Assembly (NCBI GenBank): GCA_013398055.1
Contig: VZRS01000476.1
Location: forward strand, 1,284,430-1,348,429
Length of the DNA: 64,000 nt
Source of the DNA: Ifrita kowaldi
Taxonomy: Eukaryota > Chordata > Aves > Passeriformes > Cinclosomatidae
Direction of reading: 5' to 3'
The notes beneath the pieces are model-generated. The model was not told the DNA's origin. It searched no databases and saw only the letters and a program-made list of their open reading frames with translations. Positions 39,906 through 52,600 of this stretch are shown here, piece by piece (position 1 is the first letter of the stretch; every line of letters starts with the position of its first letter). Position numbers and translations under genes: made by a program.

Positions 39906-42900
39906 CTGGGTGGGGGGCATGGAGATTCCCTTCTCAGGGGTTGGTGATGGCCTGGAAAAACTGCTCAGAGTTGGAGCTGAGCAGAAGACTCACACTATGG
40001 GGTGTCAATGTTGTGCTGCTGTGAAGTCCATAAACACAGAAATCCTGCATGACTCATAATATCCATTCTTTTCCAAGCCCTGCAATAAACACCTGACAAC
40101 CTCCCATTTGAGAAATGTTTCCTGTGTTCATCTGCTAACTCTGACTAAAAAGATGCTTCTATAACTTTGTAACATGTCAAACCAGAAGAATGAGCAAGAT
40201 TCCAGTCAGTCACAAACCAGATCAACATCCCCGATACCATCTAGCCAGAAAGAACATCAGTGTAATTTCAATCTATAAACTCCAGATTTATACAGTGGTA
40301 ATGAATAAAATTCCATGACCATGTTTGATTTTTAAAGGTAAAACACATTCTGTGCCACATTTTCATACCTACTGAGACCAATAAAATCACTAAGTGAGAA
40401 TTAACAATTAGTTCTCCAGGTACAATAGAGAATCACTTTTTAAATTCTCTGTTCTGGTTTTAAGAAATGTAAATAATAAAACCATGAAAAATAAAAATGG
40501 GAAATTGAATATGGATTCTAGCCTTAGACAGGCTAAAATTTTTTTCCCCCACATAAGACTACTTCTAGCATATCTCAGTTAATAAAGCAGAGATAAAATG
40601 TAGGGGAAAAAAGCACTATTCCTATAAATTAAGTGATGATGTATCATAATTAATAGAAGATGAGTTGGTTAATAATTAATTAATAGCTGGGTTAATAATA
40701 AATAACAATGAATTATTATTATTATTGGTAAATAATTAATAAGCTGGTAAGACAAATCAGATATTTCTATACTTAATATTTAGACATTTTAGTTTTCTTA
40801 AGTCAGGCAACTTTTCTTGACTACAAGACAAAACCAGCCACAGCTAATATCACTTAAGAGTTAACAGTTGGACTCTGAAAATTTAATTATGAAATTTAGT
40901 TTTATTTTTCTTTATGTAACAGAATCTTTTCTTCATTAAAACATATAGTTGATTCGAGATGAAAATTGATTAAATAGGTAGTTGTATAATAGAATTAAGA
41001 GATCACAAGCCTAGAAACAAAACATTAATGCTCCCAAAATATTTTCAAGAGAGCAAAATATTACTTTGAGACAGAAATCCACAATTATCCACAACTACCA
41101 AAATAGTATTACTCCTTCTCATAAGATTACAGATTAAATTGAATTTGACCAAACTAATATTTACCTACAATATGTTGTCTTACTAATTTGAATGGGATTT
41201 TGGCAGAAGATTCAAACATTTCCTATTCTTACGCTTTTTAACATTAAATTTGATTTATAAGGTAATAGATAGTTTAATGCACTGCAAGAGGATTCTTTGA
41301 CCTAATTACTATGTTAAGTGAACTGTAGTATTCTTCTCCCCACTTATTTATCGATTTCACAGCAGAAGCTCAATCAATTTCTTTCCTGTTGATAGAGGGA
41401 CATAAATGTCTATCTTCCATGTAGATATTCTTAAATGGTAACAATGATCTAGAACACGATGAACTACATTAATTTATTTCTATTTTATCTTGAACAACTA
41501 CATGAATGGAAAGAAGAAAAAGAAAACAAACTGTAACTGCTGAAGTGGTTTCTGGAAAGTACCCAACAAGGAAAGGACAGCCACTGACATGGACTTCCAG
41601 CACAATAACTAACACTGGGCAGGAAGGAAAGCTGTAGGTAGATAATTACTGACAAGCAGAGCAGTAAGTGAAGCTCCTCTGGCATTTAGCTGAAACACCA
41701 GGTCACCTCCCAGCTGTGCAGCTGCTCAGAGCTCTCTCCTGAGCACGGGGGAACTCCCCAAATGGGGACTTGCTCAATAACCTTCCCTGCAGAGCTCAGT
41801 GTAGGAGGCATTGCCAAGCTCATCCACTGCACTGCAGTTCCCAAAGCAGCAGCCCTCAGCAGCACTGGGACACCTGCCCTTGTCCTCCTTGTCCATGGCT
41901 CTGCAGTGGCTTCAGCACTCTTGGGCTCTGCAGGAAACTCGAGCTCCTTCCCAAATCTAGGGAGAGAGAATCCCTGTCTCTCCTATGCTGCCGTAATCAC
42001 GACCATACACAGCCCTTCTCAGCACTCTTCCTGTGCATTTATTATTTAAAATATTCAACAGATAACTCATATAAATGTATTTTCCTCACTGAATTCCATA
42101 CAGGATGTCCTGCAGCTGAGAGGTTCAATTCACGACAAGGAGGTGGCACACATGGGCCTATGGGCACCAAAAAGAGATACATGAACATAACTAGAGCCAC
42201 AATGTAAATTAAATCTATATTTGCTCAGAAATAAACGAGGCAGTTGTGTTAGATGTATCAAAGACAGCGTGAGGGGAAGGCACAACAGAACAGGTTTCAC
42301 AACAAATGATTTAATTTCAGCCATCCATGAAACATATTAACTCACTTAGAAATCCTTCCTTCTGTGCCTCTCCTGCAGAGAAAGCAAGTGAAGACAAAAC
42401 TAGGAGAAAGTATCCTAAAAAAGAATACAAGTACACCCCACACTTAATACAGAAAATGGAGTCACCAGGCACAACACAAGCTGCCACATGGAGGGAACAG
42501 AGAGCATAAATCACCTTCATTTCCTACTTGCAGTAAATCACTCTCACCCATCTTGACCTCCCACAAATTTGTTTTGCAAAGCCAGAGTTATCCATCAAGT
42601 GATCTATTCTGAGCAAGCTGAAGAACAGCCATACCTGCACGTAAAGAAAGCTCTCTCCAGAAGAAAGTAATCTGTTACCTTCTGCTTGTTAGTGGTCCTG
42701 CACAGACTCACGAGCTCCCAAACCCCTCCAGAACCTGGTAAAAACTTACACCTGGGAGGTTAAAACAATGCAAAAGTTTCCTATGCCGATTGCTGAGGTC
42801 AAAAATATTTCTGTGTGTCACAGAACTACTGACTGATGCTGACACAACTTGTACCCAGCCATCCTTGAAACATTTACTGGGCTAAACTTTCAGCATAGTG

Positions 42901-44631
42901 ATTTTATATATGCATTAAAAAAGATGTTGTAACAGTTCATCACAAGCTTCTTTCTGCTCCATAAAAGAATGTGAAACACAGGAAATGAGAAGTCAATTGC
43001 TTTTCTGTCCGTAGATGAATGAGCGAGATACCAAGGTTGTGTAACAAATGCAAGGCATTCATTCCCTATAAATCAGAACACGGAGATTCGCTGTTTGTGC
43101 ATTCCCTGAAGTGGCAGAAAGGCATAATCCATTTCGAGGTAACATACATTGAATTCGGGAATCAGTCTAAAATGTGGCTATTAACAGGGACATCCAGATA
43201 CCTTCAGAAGGACTTCATGCTTCTGAATTTCTTCTTCAAACTCCTCCTACTTTCATCATTAAATACTGACTTTTAAAATGCAATTTATTATGGAAAAAAA
43301 AAAAAAAGCAGACATTGAGGAAAACAACTCTTCCGTGAATGTCCACATTAACAACAAAACTCACTACCCGGGGCTTTTAAAGCATGCAGGTCTCACAAAG
43401 CTTTGCCAGTTTGGAGACAGCCAAACTGAAGTTTTCAAAGTTCCCTAACTCAGTAGCAGCCCCAAAGGCGCTGGGAAACCCCCACTGGGATGTTTCAGAA
43501 TTCAACTGCAGCCAGCAGAATCACAGGCTACAGCAGCCAGACCTCTGCTAGGAATTAGCATCACCACATGAAAGCACCACACAGGTTCCAATTTAGGGGC
43601 AATTTTAGAAATTGAGTAATTTTAAATCTATAGCAAGAGGTGCCCAATTAAAACTAAGCAGGAGTTTATTATATGTATTCAGAAAGGACTAATAAAGCTG
43701 AAGAATGTGACTTTTAAACAAGAACCTTCTGACACCCGATTAAAAGCCCAGAACAACCTGGCTGCCTGTGCTCTGGGGGACACAGCCATGGTCTGCCTTG
43801 GCAAACCCATTCCCAGAGCACATTGGAGGGGGAAAGCTCTGAGCATTCTGAAACCAAACTGCTCTGTGTTTCGACAGACTTTTCCCATCCTGCAGATGCT
43901 GATGATAGACTCTGAAACACTTCAGCATACAAAGCAGAGATGAATTTAACCCTCAGTGGGGAACAGCAGAGGTGGCTGTTTGAGGTGGAAAATTTTTCAT
44001 GAATTCCACAAAATGGTTGTAAATGTAAAAATGTTCCTATTCGGGTTCATGTGATGGTGCTTTGAGAGAGACAGGAAGAAGCAAAGTAAAATCTCCTGAA
44101 AAACAGTTTGATGATATTTTGATGCAAGTCAGAAAAAAGCTCCAAATAGTGACACTATAAACTTCTTCAAGAAAGAAACAGACCTTCATCTCTATTTTCT
44201 GATAGAAGAAATAGGTAGCACACAACAGAATACAGCTTAGCGCACCTCTGCAAATATTAAATTGCAGGTGTCTGGGCAACATTGTCAGAAGGAAAAATAA
44301 GCCACACTTAGAACATGGGATGAAAACAATTCTTCTTTTGTAAGGTATAAAACTAATAACTCTCAGGAAGTAAGCTATGTTTCTAAAAGGAAGGACATGG
44401 AAAAGAATCCCCCTTCCCCATGTTCTCATCCACTAAATTTCTCCCTCTCCAGAGAGTGACAAGTCCATATCAGAGTACATGTTCAGGTACAGAAATCAAA
44501 GTACAGGCAGTTTCAATTCCACCAAGCTGCTGCATTTAAAACCTGTGGTTAGCACATTTTTCCCAACGCTAATTTTTCTTCAGAAACTACTGTGCAGAAA
44601 ATACATGGGAAAACAGAAAATTCTCTTGGAA
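39906..44631. other. Non-coding, no recognised gene; one AT-rich low-complexity patch
   Basis: No gene or interspersed repeat recognised. The segment at 41.69-42.0 kb is GC-richer and carries overlapping plus-strand frames of 95 and 145 codons in different phases, without family likeness. A 130-codon hydrophobic minus-strand frame at 44037-44429 is also judged to be chance. Confidence 0.55.
40646..40742. repeat. AT-rich low-complexity region (TAATTAAT and ATT units)
   Basis: Repeated AATTAAT blocks with a five-unit ATT run at about 40712-40726. Simple-sequence drift explains it. Confidence 0.85.
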
Positions 44632-44691
44632 ATACAATTTGTATTTGAAGAAAGAAAAAGTAGACCACAGTCATGCTGCCAGGTAAATTTT

Positions 44692-44780
44692 ATGTGTGTA
44701 TATATATATATATATACATGCATATATATTTTTAATTTTGTGTGTGTAAATATATCTATATATATATTTGTATATATATA
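44692..44780. repeat. TG/TA microsatellite cluster (copy 1)
   Basis: Alternating (TG)n and (TA)n runs broken by ACATGCAT, TTTTTAATTTTG and ATCTATA. The same cluster is in the second copy of the duplication at about 45670-45755, with the first TA run two bases shorter. Confidence 0.93.
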
Positions 44781-45264
44781 AGCTAACATATTTGAAACCT
44801 ACACTTAGGGGGTTACTTTCTCCTGGACTCAAAAACCTTTAGTTAGGAGAAAAAAGAAAAAGATGTTTTCATTGTAGTGTCATGTAGATTTTCTGCTGCA
44901 GCCAGTCTGTATGATATTTCTTCCTGAACTAAAATTCTTTTTTCTCTTCAGGCTATTGTCTAAACACAGAGTCTGTGTTACAGCTGGACTTGTTTTCTAC
45001 AAATGAATTCTGCTACTGCTACAGGAAGAGACAATTGTTATTTGGAGAATGACCAAGTTGCAACTATTGCTTGTTTGGTTTTTTTGTATTTCTCCTTCCA
45101 TTCTCAGCTCAAGCTGTTTAGAGCAGAAAGGACTCTTCTTCAAATCAAAATCCAGATTTCAGGATGGGTACAAATTACTGTAATGTCTGAGTGTGTGGGC
45201 ATCCTTACCACTCCTACTCCACTCTTGTGAGACTAACAGGAGCCCCAGAATAAAAAAAGATTTT

Positions 45265-45607
45265 GAGGTGCTGCAGTAAGTCCAGAGGAGGGGCACGAAG
45301 ATTATCAGAGGGCTGAAGCTTAACTCCAGTGAAGACAGGCTGTGAGAGCTGGGGTTGTTCAGCCTGGAGAAGAGAAGGCTTCAGGGAGACCTTAGGGCAG
45401 CCTGCCAGTACCAAAAGGGGGTCTGCAAAAAAGCTGGACAAGGATTTCTAAATAGGCTATAAGAAATAGGGAAATGGCTTTAAACTGAAAGAGGGAAGGA
45501 TTCAATTAGACATTAGGAAGTGGGAGGGTGGTGAGGCACTGGAACAAGTTGCCCAGAGAACTTGTGGGTCTGTTCCTGGAAGTGTTCAAGGCCAGGTTGG
45601 ATGGAGC
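45265..45607 (+). mobile_element. CR1 LINE 3' region, truncated at the N (copy 1)
   Basis: Plus-strand CR1 3' region identical by eye to 46240-46582: GAGGTGCTGCAGTAAGTCCA, CAGAGGGCTGAAGCTTAACT, AGCTGGGGTTGTTCAGCCTG, GGCTTTAAACTGAAAGAGGG, AGGGTGGTGAGGCACTGGAA. The last roughly 100 bases of a CR1 end are missing; the sequence stops at the N. A transposition event would not leave such an end, but an assembly break would. Confidence 0.93.
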
Positions 45608-45608
45608 N
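45608..45608. other. Single undetermined base (N), likely contig join
   Basis: The only N noticed in the window. It sits exactly at the junction between the two copies of the 975-bp duplication, which suggests two sequence pieces were joined here with a nominal one-base gap. Confidence 0.85.
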
Positions 45609-46582
45609 ATACTATTTGTATTTAAAGAAAAAAAAAATAGCACACAGTCATGCTGCCAGATATTTTTTGTGTGTGTATATATATATATATACATGCATAT
45701 ATATTTTTAATTTTGTGTGTGTAAATATATCTATATATATATTTGTATATATATAAGCTAACATATTTGAAACCTACACTTAGGGGGTTACTTTCTCCTG
45801 GACTCAAAAACCTTTAGTTAGGAGAAAAAAGAAAAAGATGTTTTCATTGTAGTGTCATGTAGATTTTCTGCTGCAGCCAGTCTGTATGATATTTCTTCCT
45901 GAACTAAAATTCTTTTTTCTCTTCAGGCTATTGTCTAAACACAGAGTCTGTGTTACAGCTGGACTTGTTTTCTACAAATGAATTCTGCTACTGCTACAGG
46001 AAGAGACAATTGTTATTTGGAGAATGACCAAGTTGCAACTATTGCTTGTTTGGTTTTTTTGTATTTCTCCTTCCATTCTCAGCTCAAGCTGTTTAGAGCA
46101 GAAAGGACTCTTCTTCAAATCAAAATCCAGATTTCAGGATGGGTACAAATTACTGTAATGTCTGAGTGTGTGGGCATCCTTACCACTCCTACTCCACTCT
46201 TGTGAGACTAACAGGAGCCCCAGAATAAAAAAAGATTTTGAGGTGCTGCAGTAAGTCCAGAGGAGGGGCACGAAGATTATCAGAGGGCTGAAGCTTAACT
46301 CCAGTGAAGACAGGCTGTGAGAGCTGGGGTTGTTCAGCCTGGAGAAGAGAAGGCTTCAGGGAGACCTTAGGGCAGCCTGCCAGTACCAAAAGGGGGTCTG
46401 CAAAAAAGCTGGACAAGGATTTCTAAATAGGCTATAAGAAATAGGGAAATGGCTTTAAACTGAAAGAGGGAAGGATTCAATTAGACATTAGGAAGTGGGA
46501 GGGTGGTGAGGCACTGGAACAAGTTGCCCAGAGAACTTGTGGGTCTGTTCCTGGAAGTGTTCAAGGCCAGGTTGGATGGAGC
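45609..46582. repeat. Direct duplication, copy 2
   Basis: Second copy of 44632-45607. Roughly the first 70 bases after the N differ from copy 1 at several positions (for example ATACTATTTG against ATACAATTTG and TTTAAAG against TTTGAAG), and its TA run is two bases shorter. After that the copies look identical. Its CR1 tail runs on past the point where copy 1 stops. Confidence 0.95.
45670..45755. repeat. TG/TA microsatellite cluster (copy 2)
   Basis: Same TG/TA arrangement as in copy 1. Its two-base length difference is the only indel I noticed between copies and is the kind expected at a microsatellite between alleles or reads. Confidence 0.92.
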
Positions 46583-46685
46583 TTTGAGCAACCTGGTCTA
46601 GTGAAAGGCATCCTAGCCCATGCCAGGGGAGTTGGAACTGGGTGATCCTTAAGGTCTCTTCTAACCCAAACCATTCTTTGAGTCT
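46240..46685 (+). mobile_element. CR1 LINE 3' end with complete tail
   Basis: A 5'-truncated plus-strand CR1 keeping its 3' end. After the region shared with copy 1 it continues with GGAGCTTTGAGCAACCTGGT, GTTGGAACTGGGTGATCCTT, AAGGTCTCTTCTAACCCAAA and CCATTCTTTGAGTCT, the standard avian CR1 terminus. Nothing is coded. The left edge near 46240 is approximate. Confidence 0.95.
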
Positions 46686-49600
46686 AGGAAACTATTATTT
46701 CTTAACCAGTCATGCACAGCACTTGGAAAGACCAGAAAGTATCTGAGCATGTCCAGTAAAGTATACTTTTTGCAGCCACCTTCATTTCAGACAGATTCCC
46801 ATTTTAGCAATTACTTTCCAGTGATTGTCCTTGCTGCAAGCCAGTGTCTTCTCCCTCAATATCAGAAAGTTGCACCTTCAAGTAAGTGCTGGCAGGCTCT
46901 AACCTGCAGACATCAAAAACAGCATTTCTTACCGTCAGACATTCTCGGCTCATAATTTACTAAAACCAAGCCTGTTAAACACAAAGTTGGTAAAAAACCC
47001 CTGCTCAATAAATTAGATTTCACAGTTTGGAAATAGTTCACTGCCTTACTGTTGAATTAATGGTTTTCTTTTCTTGGTTTTCTCTGCATGGCTCACCTTC
47101 ATGCTGGCCATAGAAGAAAACAGGCCTTCTGATAGAGGGCTATATAAAGGTAGGTTCATCTTTCTCTGAGCTTCACACACATGGTAGGCAAGTGTAGACT
47201 CAACAACAAAGCTACTGTGTAGCATGGAGACCAATATGACCATCCCCTAACATGAGCAGAGCCCACCTGAGCTATTGACTCCATCCCAAGCAGCACACAT
47301 GCCCAGACAAGAGGATGTCAAAATCCATCTACGCACACACCCAACTCACAGCATGAGCTCCAAACACTCTATGCCAAACCCATGACCAGACACAAAATGC
47401 TACCAGCCTAAGCCACAAGTCTGGAAGAACCAAAGGCATTACCAATTAAGAACAATACCAGTAATGGGAATTTCTTAGGTTAAAAAGCTCAGGTGATGTT
47501 AAGTGATAAACCATAATCCACATTTCAATGCACAACAAAGAAAGTTTAAAAAATCAGAAAGTAATTCCTAGATTACAAGATCCAGTCTTAAAGTAAGTCC
47601 AAGATTCTCTGTTTCTCCCTTTCTCTCCACACAAACTCAGCTATCAGCTAGCATTACTACCTTTGCAATTGCAGCTAAACCCCACTGTCTGTATGACTTT
47701 GCAACCACTGTATCCGAGATGACAAAATGGTTGTTCAATACAGAAGTGGCCTCCTGAAGCCAGATGTGCAGGGTCACCATTGCTGCAGCCAGAGGCTCTA
47801 TGCTTGAATCAGAGACCATCCAAAAAGCTTTCTCAGGAGGTGCCCCTCCCTAACCAAGGCTGCCACACCAGCTGGGTGTACCTGCCAAAGCAAAAGTATC
47901 TGTAAAAACTGTTTGAGTATTCTGTAAGAATTACCATGTGGCATCAGAAGATACAGCATGGCCAGTCCCCACCCAAAACTCACAGGCTTCTGAAGGCCTT
48001 TTGCCTGGCTCCTCTCCCAACCTCCATTTTTCCAGTTTACATCTGTCCACAGGGTTTCAGTAAGGATCTGTTGATGATATGGGCAAATATTCTTGAGTAG
48101 GTTCCCTCTTCTGGAGTAACAAGCCATCATATGTGTTTTTCAAGGAGATGGAGTAAAAATTCATCATTAATCCATGCGGCACTTTTTCTATGGTAGCTGA
48201 GGGAAAATGTACAAAGTCTCACTCTGAAATCTCTCAATCCCTTCAGGTCCTTGACCTCATGGTGCTGATGCAAAACATTTCCACTAGAGGGTGTGGGATA
48301 TGTAGGAAATGTAACTCTCCATATTATTAGTAAATACACCTTCAGTAAATAGTATTTCCCCGAGTTTCATTTGCAATTCCCTTGCCTTTCAACAGAGAGA
48401 ATTAGTTTATAGGAAAAGCAAAACACATACCTTAAAAAGCATTAATCCAACCCAGGATGTCTGCACACAGGTTTTCCAGGAGGATAAAAGCAGTAACCCT
48501 GAAATCTTATAATCCAGTGAACTGCCTCAAAAATTAAGCATGCCATTTTATTACTTCAAGTAGAAAAAAAAAAAAAAATTGTCTCTTTGGAGAGGAGAAA
48601 TCCCTCTTCTTTCCCCCTTCACCCTTTCTCCCCTCTCCCTTAGGAAAACACTAAGAAGTCCAAGAGAATGCAGACAACTCTGAAGTTTGGTCAGTCCCAT
48701 TTCAGCCCATACCTGAAGGGCTATTCTGCTTTGAAGATGTGACTTTTTTACTTAGGAATCTTCTACCAGGGACCTGATACAACAAGCTCTCTGGCCCTTT
48801 GCTGTGGCAATACGGCACCCACCGTGCTCCATCCCTCTCCACAGAGCTGTGACAGTGGGATCTGGAGAATGGGGGGAGGAAATTAATTATCAGAACTGCT
48901 GTGCACATTTCAACAGTTATTCTTTTGTAAGAATTAGTCTCAGATGATCTACACAGCTATCACCAAGGACTCGATAAATCTCGGGTACGATACAATTGTT
49001 AATTAAGACATAATTTATTCAGAAAACTTGTATTATTGAGTGAGAAGGAATGAACTCTGACTCTTGGATCACTGAATGAATTTGCAGAGTTCAGAATAAA
49101 TAATAATAATTAAAAAGGGAAAAATCATAATCCTCACATAGCTTTAACCTTGGCACATATTAAAATAGAAATTATAAAGGTAAAAAAACTATTAAATCCT
49201 ACAGATACTTTAAGGCAATTTTCAGTGCTGAATAGCATGTTAAGTCAATACACTGTTGAAAAAATTGTAAGCAAGCACACATGATCTAAAGCAGAAATGG
49301 ATTCATTCCTCGCTGACTAATAATCAGAAATAATAGAATAAAGTCAGAGTGCTATAAGGAAAAGAAGTGACATGGAAAGCCACCACTGGGCAGAGCCCCA
49401 CAGATGGAGCAGTTGTATTGCTTTCCAAAAGACTTTGATGCTTCACTCCCAACTGGGCAAAGTAAAACAATTATAGCTTTGAATTCATTGGGGACGATTT
49501 TTTTGGTTTAATTTAGCTTCACCTCTTACAGTCAACTTGTAAACAGCAGGCAGTTATGAGGAAAGCCCAGCCCAAATGTGCTTCTACAGGAAGCTCCCAT

Positions 49601-52600
49601 TCAACTAGAATGACTTGCTGCCACCAAATTCCCCTTCTGCCCACCTACAGCCAACAGTATTTTTTCCCCAATAAAAGGGAAGATACGAACCAGTCACTTA
49701 TAAAAGACTAGCCCAGAATCTCATGGGCATCTGACCGCTCAAAAAAAAAAAAACCAAACAAACCACAATTTATCAATTTCTCAAGAAAGGAAATAATTTA
49801 ATTGTTCCTAGGTTCCAGATACAAATTTAAAGATGCAAGGAAATTGAAAAGGAAAAAGTAACTCCCTGGGAATGAAAAGATAGCCAGAAGATAGGATTGC
49901 TCATAAAATAACCAACAATCATCATGTAAAGGGACCAGGAAAAAAAAGGTCCTGTGAGAAGGATATACGATTTTAAAACTTTTTTCCAACCTTTAACAAC
50001 TAGGATATTAATTACAATTTAGAACCAAAAAGAAAAAAAAAAGAATAATTATCTCATAAATACTACGTCAAAATTCAAAGTTTCTTCATAAAAAAACGGA
50101 TAAATCCAAATTATTTGCATAACACAAGTATATCATACAATATAAAATGAATGCTGAAACAATGACACATATTTAAAAACGTATTGTCTTCCCCACTCGG
50201 CAAACAAATATGTTAGTAACGTAAGAAAGGAGAAAAAAAGATTTTAAAAAAAGGAGAAAAAAAGGAAGTTCACTTAAATAAAGTTTAAAGGTGACAAAAT
50301 AGAATAAAATTTAAAACAATCAAAGACAATATTTCTATTTCACCACATCGTAAATGTGACATAAAATTAGGTGATTGATAGACTGCTACATAAGATAATG
50401 CATTATATTACCTCCGAGCAGTAACAAGCTATAGCACCTCCTTCCAAGCTTGAAAGTGCAGAGACAATACTGAACTAAGTGTAAGTGTGACTTACATAAA
50501 CATTTGACAATTTTTATTACATAAACACGGGAAAATATCATTACTGTATACTTATGATGCTGATAGAATGGCACACACAGCGTGCCACTTTTTTAATGTG
50601 TTTTACAGCATTTTAATGATTGTTAGAAAATATTTCCTTGCAATTAAACTAATTCAGCCCTTTTTTTTTATGGAAGAGGTGTTAAGAATGTAATTCTCAG
50701 AGTTTCCCTCTCCTATTACTGCTCCTGTTTGTTGCAGATTTTCTTTTTGGATGGAGCTCTTTGTCCTCCCTTTCTTACACCCCTTGGATTCCCAACTTCC
50801 TTACTCTTGAGTGTCTTATGAGTTCTTTTTTTTCCTTCCTCAGACAGTTACTTTTTCCCTTGCAGCAAAGAGATGCCCAGCCTTAGCAAGCAGTTCCTTG
50901 GGAATCTCATAACAACTTTTTATTTTAGAATTACTTGGGAACTATGTTTGAGGGTCTTTCATGATCACTTTATAACTCATTGCCAAGCAGACCAGTTACA
51001 GACTCAAATGAAGAGGTCATTCAGCTTTATTTTTAAAAGTCCATGACAAGACAGTGATACTTATGGAGCCAGACTATCTGGCAGCAGATACACAGAATTG
51101 CTTTAGCAGGAGTTCTTGTCAAAAACTGTCTGGAGTTTGTGATTTTATATGCTTTTAGAATTAAGTGTCATAAAACAGGTAGCTGAGAAAAAAATACGTG
51201 TTACTTGCTTACCCCACTTCAACAAAAACCCTGTGGGAAAAGTTTGCTCAGTATTCTCATAAATTATTACAAGGAATTTTCCAAGAGGGGGAAGAAAGGG
51301 GGACTGAGAATGAAATGACCAAAAAAGCCATTTCATAATAAACTGGATCTGCATGACTGCAGACACAATCCATACCTGCCTCAGGAGGGGCTGATGTAAT
51401 GCACTCACCCCAAAACCACCTCTTTCCTACTTCCAGGTTGTGGCATGCAACTGTCAGGCCCTGGCTATGAGAAAGGCATCCTAAAAAGCCATCAACAAAT
51501 GGGTTACAGCTGCCACTCCTGTCCTAAAGTGTGCTAACAGGGAAATTCACAAACAGCAACCACTATTTTTACCCCCCTGTGTGGTATTCTATAGCATATA
51601 TCAAGTTTAGCCTGTCTTTGCTTCTGTCAAACCCAATACAGAACCTTCTCAAGGGCTTCTCCTATGTCCCTATGTCCCTGACTCTTGCTGTCCTTTACAG
51701 GGACATCAATTACAGCCAAATTCCTACTAGTCTATCTGCACAAAGGTTTCCAGGATCAACTCCATCTATGTGACCACTGATCCTCTAGCTTCAGCTAATC
51801 TCAATGATTCCTAAAAAGGCACAGTGATTTGTCTGTGAAAAACAGTAGCTGCATTTCTATCTTTAGAAAATCACATGTTAAAAAAAAGAGGTTAGATGAC
51901 CTCTCAGGGTAGCTATGACCTTTTAGCTTTTAAACTTCCCATGTAATGGAAATTGCATTTTTAAGGGCCAGTCCCTGACACCATGGCTGGAGTCAAAGCA
52001 GAGGACAACCTCCAACCCAGAACACTGAACTGACACATGAGCACTATTAGAGAGCACAGGAGAACAGATTTTCAGATAAGAGTTAAAGGACACTCTGAGA
52101 ACAGGAAAAGAGATTATTACAGTAATTATTTGACAAATAGGACAGCCAAAAGAAATGTAAAACAGCCTCATGCAACATGGAGAGGAGAAGCATAAGAGAC
52201 TAGTATGCAGGGAGCAGACTGAGCTTTAGGCGGAAGCATTAAAATAAGAGGTTTTTAAAAATCTATACATGTTACTCTATAAAGGACTTAATTACTGCAA
52301 AACATTATGCTACATCTCCTTCTTCCTATACCAGCAGACTATTCACAATATGTTATGAGAAGATATGGACATATAAAATCATTGATTTAATTAATTCTTG
52401 CATAAATCAAGAGAAAAACACATCCACAGGAATACAGCTGACACAGAAAGGAAACATCAGCACACTTGTTCAGTGTTAATCTGGAGCATCACATCAGCAG
52501 ACATGACCCAGCCTGAGGGCCAAGGCAGCAGCTTCAAACACTGTCCAGTGTTTGAATGCACCAGTCTGGGGCAGTGCCCATCTGCTGTCTCTGAAGCTGG

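Larger units (their letters stand above)
44632..45607. repeat. Direct duplication, copy 1 (about 975 bp), cut off at an N
   Basis: This segment recurs at 45609-46582. The offset is 977 bp before the TA microsatellite and 975 bp after it. Beyond the microsatellite I found no differences by eye over about 890 bp. It contains TG/TA simple repeats (44692-44780), a unique-looking middle and a plus-strand CR1 tail (from about 45265) that stops abruptly at the N at 45608, at the bases GTTGGATGGAGC. The 75-codon frame at 45003-45230 reappears unchanged at 45978-46205; it is not considered a gene. Confidence 0.95.

Noticed and set aside
40080..40090. AATAAA following a GC-richer patch, as a polyadenylation site
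   Set aside because: The hexamer is frequent in AT-rich DNA, and nothing upstream is established as a transcript on the plus strand.
45003..46205. A 75-codon protein present twice, suggesting a gene duplication
   Set aside because: Both frames lie inside the 975-bp duplication that meets at the N, and the reading frame has no family likeness. The repetition reflects the duplicated DNA.
51890..51930. Possible repeat tail (GAGGTTAGATGACCTCTCAG)
   Set aside because: It resembles the ends of some avian repeats but the match is short and no body is recognisable upstream.
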